DNA from: Circinella minor
Taxonomy: Eukaryota; Mucoromycota; Mucoromycetes; Mucorales; Lichtheimiaceae
Direction: 5' to 3'
DNA length: 14,298 bases
Assembly (NCBI GenBank): GCA_016758965.1
Contig: JAEPRB010000391.1
Span: 12,182-26,479 of the forward strand
Position 1 is the stretch's first letter. Each line of letters begins with the position of its first letter. Position numbers and translations under genes: made by a program. Shown piece after piece: positions 9,071-14,298 of the stretch. Below the pieces are notes generated by a model that worked only from the letters and a program-made list of their open reading frames with translations, searched no databases and was not told the DNA's origin.

Positions 9071-10213
9071 AGCTACAACATTACTGGGCGAAATGTTTAG
9101 CTCATCATCAACTAATTCATCACCTGAATCTGACGTCTCATCAGAATCAAAATTATATGCTTCAGCAGCCTCAAAAGAATTATCATATTGATTTGAATCA
9201 TTAGGAATAGAAGGTATTTGTTGAGAGGGTCCTGCTGGTGAAGCTTGTCTTTGATTTTGTCTCAGTTGGTTATCATGAGAACCACTCAATAGATGTTGTC
9301 TAATGTTCTGGCGATGATTAAACCATAACCCGCAAGTACACTGTGCCTAATCAACTCGGCGAGGTTGCACTCTACGAGATTGTGGTTGTGGTATTTAGGA
9401 ATGGTTTTGTGCATTGACACGAAAAGTTGGTACAGTAGGTATTAACATATTTAGAAAGAATAAAGCGATGGAGAAAACAATACAGGTTGCGAAGCAAATT
9501 AAAAGAAAAGCAGTAACCTTATGTATAGGACACAGCTCTTATAAATTGAAATTTAACTTAAGGAATTTTATTTTTGCTTCTTTTCTCCTTTTTCTCCACT
9601 TTTCTCTTTTATAGATTTTCCGCCCTTATTTGAATACAGTATCTTGGGTAACTATTAAAACGTTTCCGTATATTATTGAGCAATAATTTATACATCTGTA
9701 CTATCAGGTATAATTACTACAGAATATTTCAGTTTTTTTTTAGCTTCCTAACAAGCTTCTATAATTTCCAAGTGACTGAAAAGTAAGTGTTTAAAGCATA
9801 TTGTTTAACGTAGTATGATACTATAATAATGGATACTAATAATATAAATTTGTATTATAGAATGTTTTTTTCATTTAACAAATAGACATAATGGTAAGTT
9901 TTAAGAGTTCAAAAATATTACTTGTAGTATCTTTATAGGGTATGCAAGTTTTGAAGAGAGATAAAATGATAGTATATATGTAATGATAGCTAATAAATAT
10001 ATATGTCTCTATCTTAGCGAACTTTTATGTTTACCATTTTATTTGTAGATTCAATATTAATATAGAATTTTTATAAATTATGATAATAGCTCTAGTGAAA
10101 CAGACGTATTGATCAATTATTATTTTCAATAAAAAATTATTTTTGAGTGTTGCTCTATCCATCCAAAACGTTTTTTTTTTTTTTATTTTTCTGGTTTTTT
10201 CTGGTTTTTTTTC

Positions 10214-10221
10214 TATAAAAA
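10214..10221 (+). promoter_or_regulatory. TATA-like element TATAAAAA followed by GGG
   Basis: A good TATA-box match, with an ATG at 10293-10295 about 75 bp downstream. That ATG opens only a 10-codon frame (MQTARKCYAE), so no real gene follows. It may be an orphan promoter or a chance match. Confidence 0.2.
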
Positions 10222-11082
10222 GGGATGCTTTTTTTTTTGTTTCATGTTGTTTTATTCACCCCCAAAAAGAATCAATTCCCATTACAAAAAGAATGCAAAC
10301 TGCACGAAAATGCTATGCTGAATAAGGCAATTGTTTATAATGCCTGTGTTTATATAAACAAATCCCAATTTAAACATTCAGAACATTGAGTGTGTAAACA
10401 CGTTTTTTTAAGATCATACCTGTACTTAGAGAACAAAGAAATCCAACCCAACCCAACGAAGCAAGTTCAATATTATTTGGAGAACAGTTTTCCCTTTCCT
10501 CTGTCATCGAATCTTATAGATTGGTATATCATCTTCAGCTGCTGCTTAGATAAGATATATATCTGCATAGAAAAGAAAATTAACTCCTTCCTTTGTTGGT
10601 ATCTAATTTTATTTTACAGTATTCTTAAAATGACTATGATAGCTTCATGAACAAGTGAGCTATAAAAAAAAATATCAATTTTTTAGAAGAAAAATTCATA
10701 ACTTGGAAAAAACTGACGTGTTTTACTATATGGATCTCAAAGAGTGGTTATATTTGAAATGAAAGAAGAACAATATAAAGGCTATATAAATAAAAATAAA
10801 TAACTGCTCAGTAGATCGATGTTTGAGATACGTGTATTTTGGGTTAGCACTATGTAGTGGGCTCCTACTCTCCTCACAGTGATATTGTATCAAAATAAGT
10901 TTTTTAAATGCTAGATCTTTTCAAAATCATTGTTGTCGATCAAACTCTCGTTGTCATATAAAAACCAATGGTAATAATAAAACACAAAGTAAAATTAGGG
11001 ATACGTATTGCTACGTACAGCTGATAATACTGGTTTAAAGAGAAAATGATGTAAGGTATCATAATCGCCACCAAATCTCCTC

Positions 11083-11106
11083 TTTTTTTTTTTTAAAAAA
11101 AAAAAA
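11083..11106. repeat. T12-A12 perfect palindromic homopolymer tract
   Basis: Twelve T followed directly by twelve A form a perfect 24-bp self-complementary tract. Such tracts disfavour nucleosomes and can mark regulatory or fragile DNA. About 130 bp further on, a perfect 20-bp palindrome GAAATATATATATATATTTC lies at 11235-11254. Confidence 0.7.
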
Positions 11107-11448
11107 GTGAATTGACAGGTACTAATAATTTATTATATAACAGCGATTGGATATCAGAGACAATGAAGAAACAAATAGATTCTACGGCATAAGAGAAAGA
11201 GAAAGGGGTAATCAGGCTACTAAGATGGGATAAAGAAATATATATATATATTTCAGGTTTAATCCCAGCCCAGTAATGTTGAACAAAAAGGCTGTTGATT
11301 TTTATTGTCGTTTTAATTACTTAACATGAAGTATCAGTTTCCCAAGCATAAAGACCAGAAGCGCGAGTTGTTTTCTGAAAATAAACCAAAATATTGGCAC
11401 TTCAGCAATTTTGCTTCAAAATTCCCCACCATAAAAAAAATTCTAAGG

Positions 11449-11488
11449 TTTGGCCGCATTTGGCCGCATTTGGCTGCACTTGGCAATT
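11449..11488 (+). repeat. 10-bp tandem repeat TTTGGCCGCA
   Basis: There are two exact copies (11449-11458, 11459-11468), a third with one C-to-T change at a CpG (TTTGGCTGCA, 11469-11478) and a degraded partial fourth (CTTGGCAA). The repeat is GC-rich against an AT-rich background and lies about 140 bp upstream of the four-exon gene. No function is recognised. Confidence 0.7.
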
Positions 11489-11570
11489 TTTTTTTACTAG
11501 TGGTACAGACTTTTTTGCTCTTACCATATTTATAATAATTGTAGTACAGACAGGTAACTTAGACCACCGC

Positions 11571-11577
11571 TATAAAT
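11571..11577 (+). promoter_or_regulatory. Candidate TATA box of the four-exon gene
   Basis: TATAAAT lies 60 bp before the proposed ATG at 11631, suitable spacing for a fungal TATA-dependent promoter. It is supported only by position and match. Confidence 0.35.
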
Positions 11578-11630
11578 ATTGAATATTTTTTGACAGTTCT
11601 TCTTCCCTTTTAAAATAATTTATTCATACC

Positions 11631-12453
11631 ATGCAACAAAACAATAACAACATGTAATTGCCTGTATTTTTTTTTTCATAAATGTTGTATAATATAACAA
11701 CATATATAAATATATAATCTGGTTATTTATTGTTTAATAATAAAAGCAGCACCGAGCAAGATGACTCCACTCGCACATATACAACAGAGGAGCTCTTAAA
11801 ATTGCTTGAAACGTATGTTACTTTCTTACCTTTATGTATACTATTACATACTATTAATATTGATGATAAAATTACTAAGCAACTATTACTTTTTCTAGTT
11901 CTGAAACTCCTGACGATGATCCATTGTACGTTAATACATCAGTTTCGACAAAAAGAATATTATGAATACTAAATAATAGATTTTCTAATAAATTTATATA
12001 TATAGCAAGCCATGTCCAGAATCAGAAGAGGGAGATTATGCATGTCTTGGTGTTACCACCTGGCGCCATACATGTGGTAATAATCTTTGTGTTGATCCAT
12101 CAACTCATGGACGCCACTGGATATACATGCACATGTATGATTTCTCTTCATTTAAATCAGTATTGGGAAATGCTAATGAACAAGATATTAGGACACGATT
12201 TCCTAGTCTCATTAAATATTTGAACAAGCATGGTTTACCATATGTCATGTACTTGCTTGTGGTCCATCCTCGATTACTTGATATAGATCTTGAGGTGATC
12301 CACCAATGGGTTAATCGTTGGAGAAAGGGTCTTTGGTATGACATAGGCGAAGGTGACGAAGACTCTGATGATGAAGAAAGTGATGATAAGAATGAAGAAA
12401 GTGATGCTGAGTTTGATGATGATAACAATAAACAAAGTCAAAGTGATGAATAA
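11631..12453 (+). CDS. Four-exon gene of unknown function with acidic C-terminus
   Basis: The proposed exons 11631-11653, 11747-11812, 11899-11925 and 12006-12453 join to 564 nt: 187 residues plus TAA, with no stop or frameshift. All three introns have GT-AG ends and every junction keeps frame. Exon 4 is the best supported, reading through a segment with cysteines (ACLGV, RHTCGNNLC), an aromatic/His stretch (GRHWIYMHMYDF), and a hydrophobic, probably helical part (PSLIKYLNKHGLPYV, WVNRWRKGLW). It ends in about 45 mostly Asp/Glu/Ser residues. I recognise no family and assign no function. The intact frame suggests a gene under selection or a recent copy. The first exon (MQQNNNN…) is short and is the least certain part. 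Confidence 0.6.
11654..11746 (+). other. Intron 1 of the four-exon gene, with tandem acceptor
   Basis: The donor is GTAATT after …AACAT and the acceptor AAAAG at 11745-11746. A second AG follows three bases later (AAGCAG, a NAGNAG acceptor), so either choice keeps frame and differs by one residue. Support is weaker than for the other introns because the first exon is only 23 nt. Confidence 0.4.
11813..11898 (+). other. Intron 2 of the four-exon gene
   Basis: The donor is GTATGT, the acceptor TTTTTCTAG after a pyrimidine-rich stretch, and the length 86 bp. It joins …KLLE-T to SETPDDDP in frame across a split codon. Confidence 0.7.
11926..12005 (+). other. Intron 3 of the four-exon gene
   Basis: The donor is GTACGT, the acceptor TATATAG, and the length 80 bp. 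A TACTAA branch-point-like hexamer lies about 40 bp before the acceptor. Splicing joins DDP(F) to KPCPESEE in frame. The preceding micro-exon is only 27 nt. Confidence 0.7.
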
Positions 12454-12516
12454 ATGTTTCTATCTGTAAATATATTTATTGGCTACTTTATAAGTTTGAT
12501 TGGAGCTTGCTTTTAA

Positions 12517-12690
12517 AGGAAGAGAATTTGATAATCGAATTTTGAAATAGAGAAGTAAATAGTGTAAAAAAAGAGAATTTTGATAAACGAATTTTGAAGT
12601 GGAGAATAAACGGAGTATATTGTGTAGTTTTTGTTGTTTGAAAAAGAGAATTATGTTTAAGTGGAGAATAAAGGGTGTAAATATCGTAAT
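12517..12690 (+). repeat. Three degenerate tandem repeats downstream of the four-exon gene
   Basis: Units begin with AGAGAATT at 12521 and 12572 and with AGAGAATTA at 12645, each followed by related sequence such as GATAAWCGAATTTTGAA and (G/A)TGGAGAATAAA-GGTGTA. The period is 51 bp, then 73 bp. The units are strongly diverged. The rest of 12454-12816 holds no gene I can support. Confidence 0.55.
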
Positions 12691-13076
12691 AGTAGAATAT
12701 AAAGAAATATAGATTTGTAGTCCGCAAGGTAAAATACACGGCTACAAAAACAAAAATGGTTTTTTACTTTGCAAGAAAAAAAAGCAGCAAATAACAAAGT
12801 AAGTCAGCTTCTGCCATTATATTTGGCTGAGCTTTCCTAAATCGATATCGCTATTAGCTACCATTTCTGGATAGATATAATAGCATTTATTACTATCTAT
12901 GCCATGGTCTTTTCCCATTTTAATAATGCCAGTGTGTGAATCAATGTTGTCACAATCAACAACGTATAACTTTCGGTATCTATCATCACCAATTGACTGC
13001 GAGCCATAAGGACAACCAGTATTCTTATTTAATGATGCATTTACGAGGCGAACCAAGCAAAGCATTTCTTCCATGT

Positions 13077-13158
13077 CTAAGTATATATAATATAATATTT
13101 TTTTACATGTCATTTAACATATCTTCAAACACGATTTGCTACTGCTTTATAATCTTAC
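13077..13158 (-). other. Intron in the second CACTA-like relic (C-terminal)
   Basis: An 82-bp intron, donor GTAAGA (from 13158), acceptor ACTTAG (ends 13077). It splits an Asp codon and joins AHKFND to DMEEMLCL in frame. Confidence 0.75.
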
Positions 13159-13722
13159 CATCGTTGAACTTGTGTGCGACAAACAAAAGGACTTCACCGA
13201 AATAAACTTTCCAATTTGCTTTTGACATTGTGCTTCTTTTTGCATATTTGTCAACTGGTATGCTAAGTTTTACAAAATGACATATTTTTTGTGTGGTACA
13301 TTTGTGTTCCAAACTGTCATATACTGTTCCGTTGAAAAACATGTGCTTGCCTATTATTATGTCTGTACGTAAATTATGTTTTTCTGGAATAGTTGTCGAT
13401 TGGCCGAAGCGACGTTGCCAGTATGTGTGTAAATGAGCTTGCAAGTCCACTTCTATGAATTTATCTGTAGAGCTATTGAAATAGCCCCAGAATTTAGGGG
13501 AGTGAGGAGGGGCAGAACCGTCGCTGTTTTCGTAGCTTCCAACCGAGCGAACATGGTAGATGTTTTCGTTGTCAGGAGCATTATACATCGTCAATTCATC
13601 TTCTTCATTATTCGTGTCATCGTATATAACACCGAAATAACGGCATGCCTGGTGGCGCAATAGGACATTGGCTACATTGATGCCTGGATTTTTTTTCGAT
13701 TTTATAAGTCGTTTTGTATATC

Positions 13723-13812
13723 CTAAGACGGCAATGATATTGTGAATATTAGAAAAACATCATAAATTCATTTTTTTGTTTATAAATTATAATATATAAA
13801 AGAGTATAATAC
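13723..13812 (-). other. Intron in the second CACTA-like relic (after the ER-IG motif)
   Basis: A 90-bp intron, donor GTATTA (from 13812), acceptor GTCTTAG (ends 13723), with CTAAT as a possible branch point. It joins AIG to GYTKRLIKS, restoring the spacing expected in this family. Confidence 0.7.
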
Positions 13813-13967
13813 CAATTGCTCATTCTAAACTCGCCGCTGATATCCCGGACAGCGGGCCTAGTCTTCTTGTAATTTCACCACAGTGTAAAAGAAGATGCAT
13901 ATTGATAGTGTACATGTTATCAGGAACTTCGGAATTTCTTATGTAACTATGCCATATTTGAAAACAT

Positions 13968-14298
13968 CTACATAACAGCATAACATAAAAGAAATATACA
14001 AGTTATTTGATTGTCAATCTCAATAGCATCACAAATGTATTAATTTACCTCTCCATTTGTTACAGACTTAGTAATAGGCAGACTTCGGTAAAAGCGAACT
14101 CATGGTAACATGGGTTGTACAAGCTGGTTCAGCAGTATAAAAGGGCTGCTGGACTGGAAAAATAAAAAATCAACCTCTTTTTCTACTGTATCATTTATTG
14201 ACCTGGTTAAAAGTTCACTATAGACAAGACTAGTCTATAACACTTAGTAGCGACAGTTTTAAACTCACCCACCTACACAACAGTAAAGTCGTTTCAGA
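13968..14298. other. Right-edge region, possible further exon on the minus strand
   Basis: An intron probably ends at about 13968 (GTAG acceptor). Beyond it, a minus-strand frame around 14160-14055 reads SPFILLNQLVQPMLP, a stop, then RFYRSLPITKSVTNGE before a GTAAAT donor-like site. I cannot join it in frame to the next exon or match it to a family, so no gene is called here. Confidence 0.3.

Larger units (their letters stand above)
5918..9448 (-). pseudogene. EnSpm/CACTA-type transposase relic with N-terminal zinc finger
   Basis: One decayed gene is read from an ATG at 9448 down to TAA at 5918. Exon 1 encodes a Cys/His finger (CTCG…NHR…RQHLLSGSH, near 9340-9275) and an acidic linker. A 72-bp intron (9070-8999) leads to a 580-codon block (8998-7244) with LFTDDTSGNRSKKWN and ITADN, the two Asp motifs of fungal CACTA-like transposases, followed by CRKC. 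After stop 7241-7243 and an AT-rich insertion, the same protein resumes at ~6901-5921 with KLHYLHHLKED, NPSRDV and KHVIDGG, then a C-terminal domain (TIEHQKNE…, SLWYML). In-frame stops are TAA 9395-9397, TAG 9347-9349, TAA 7241-7243, TGA 6521-6523, TGA 6482-6484, TGA 6371-6373 and TAA 6131-6133. Most of the frame is otherwise unbroken, so decay is recent to moderate. CACTA-type terminal repeats were not found. Confidence 0.85.
9449..11630. other. 2.2 kb AT-rich region without a supportable gene
   Basis: Only short open frames occur on either strand (the longest about 86 codons), all low-complexity Phe/Tyr/Ser/Lys-rich and without recognisable motifs. It holds homopolymer tracts, AT palindromes, a short tandem repeat at 11449-11488 and TATA-like sites at 10214 and 11571, annotated separately. 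It may be intergenic DNA or transposon remnants too decayed to read by eye. Confidence 0.6.
12817..13967 (-). pseudogene. C-terminal half of a second CACTA-like transposase (DUF4218-like domain onward)
   Basis: Three exons on the minus strand, 13967-13813, 13722-13159 and 13076-12817, join in frame and end at TAA 12817-12819. Exon 1 reads IWHSYIRNSE and TINMHLLLHCGE…RLGPLSGISAASLE, the pattern of the DUF4218-like region of EnSpm-type transposases (H..HL, GPL, ER.IG). An in-frame TGA (13820-13822) sits exactly where Arg of the ER motif is expected. Exon 2 continues GGYTKRLIKSKKNPGINVAN and ends with VYFGEVLLFVAHKFND. Exon 3 begins DMEEMLCLVRLV and contains KLYVVDCDNID, a C-terminal beta-rich domain common to these proteins. 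The N-terminal catalytic part is not visible; exons may continue past 14000. It differs from the 5918-9448 relic, which lacks the GPL/ER pattern. Confidence 0.7.

Noticed and set aside
9912..9922. AAATATTAC resembling the geminivirus origin nonanucleotide
   Set aside because: One mismatch, no flanking stem-loop, and almost 5 kb from the Rep-like gene; expected by chance in AT-rich DNA.
10390..10650. 86-codon plus-strand frame with several Cys and Tyr
   Set aside because: No recognisable domain, atypical composition and no conserved context; treated as random.
11326..11582. Two overlapping plus-strand frames (62-69 codons)
   Set aside because: They run through the 10-bp tandem repeat and homopolymers and have no motifs.
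12105..12428. 107-codon minus-strand Ser-rich frame
   Set aside because: The serine run is the antisense of the Asp/Glu-rich tail of the four-exon gene.
13433..13663. 76-codon plus-strand frame
   Set aside because: Antisense to the conserved exon of the second CACTA-like relic.
1..14298. tRNA, rRNA, CRISPR array or bacterial operon signals
   Set aside because: I looked for tRNA B-box-like sequence, regularly spaced repeats and ribosome-binding patterns and saw none that hold up.

Overview
The window looks like a transposon-rich stretch of a fungal nuclear genome. It is AT-rich. It carries short spliceosomal introns (about 49-93 bp) with GTATGT/GTAAGT-type donors and TAG/AAG acceptors, has no bacterial operon or ribosome-binding signals, and is filled with transposase families common in early-diverging fungi. 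Mucoromycota, possibly a Glomeromycotina such as Rhizophagus, is my best guess. That is inference from base composition and gene content; no marker gene proves it.

Layout. 1-2043 (-): a spliced gene combining a cysteine ribbon, a transposase-like D/D core and the start of a WRN-type 3'-5' exonuclease, running off the left edge. About 2198-3791 (+): a DDE transposase gene, divergent from the first, broken by two homopolymer frameshifts and one stop. 3972-5033 (-): an intact ORF with a geminivirus/CRESS-like Rep (HUH) endonuclease domain, an unusual N-terminal extension and no recognisable helicase. 5359-5535: a small inverted-repeat (foldback) element. 5918-9448 (-): a long, decayed EnSpm/CACTA-type transposase gene with an N-terminal zinc finger, one intron, seven in-frame stops and an AT-rich insertion. 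9449-11630: 2.2 kb with no gene I can support. 11631-12453 (+): a four-exon gene of unknown function that assembles into an intact 187-codon frame. 12517-12690: degenerate tandem repeats. 12817-13967 (-): the spliced C-terminal half of a second, different CACTA-like transposase, with one in-frame stop. 13968-14298: uncertain.

The genes do not form a pathway. This is a mixed transposon graveyard with three kinds of DNA-cutting enzyme (RNase H-fold DDE/D-D transposases, an HUH nickase and a DEDD-type exonuclease). The least ordinary items are the transposase-exonuclease fusion with its stop-free, multiple-of-three intron, the helicase-less Rep, and the intact four-exon orphan gene lying among dead elements. 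Several stops in the two CACTA-like relics are TGA where CGA (Arg) is expected, which fits loss by deamination of methylated CpG.
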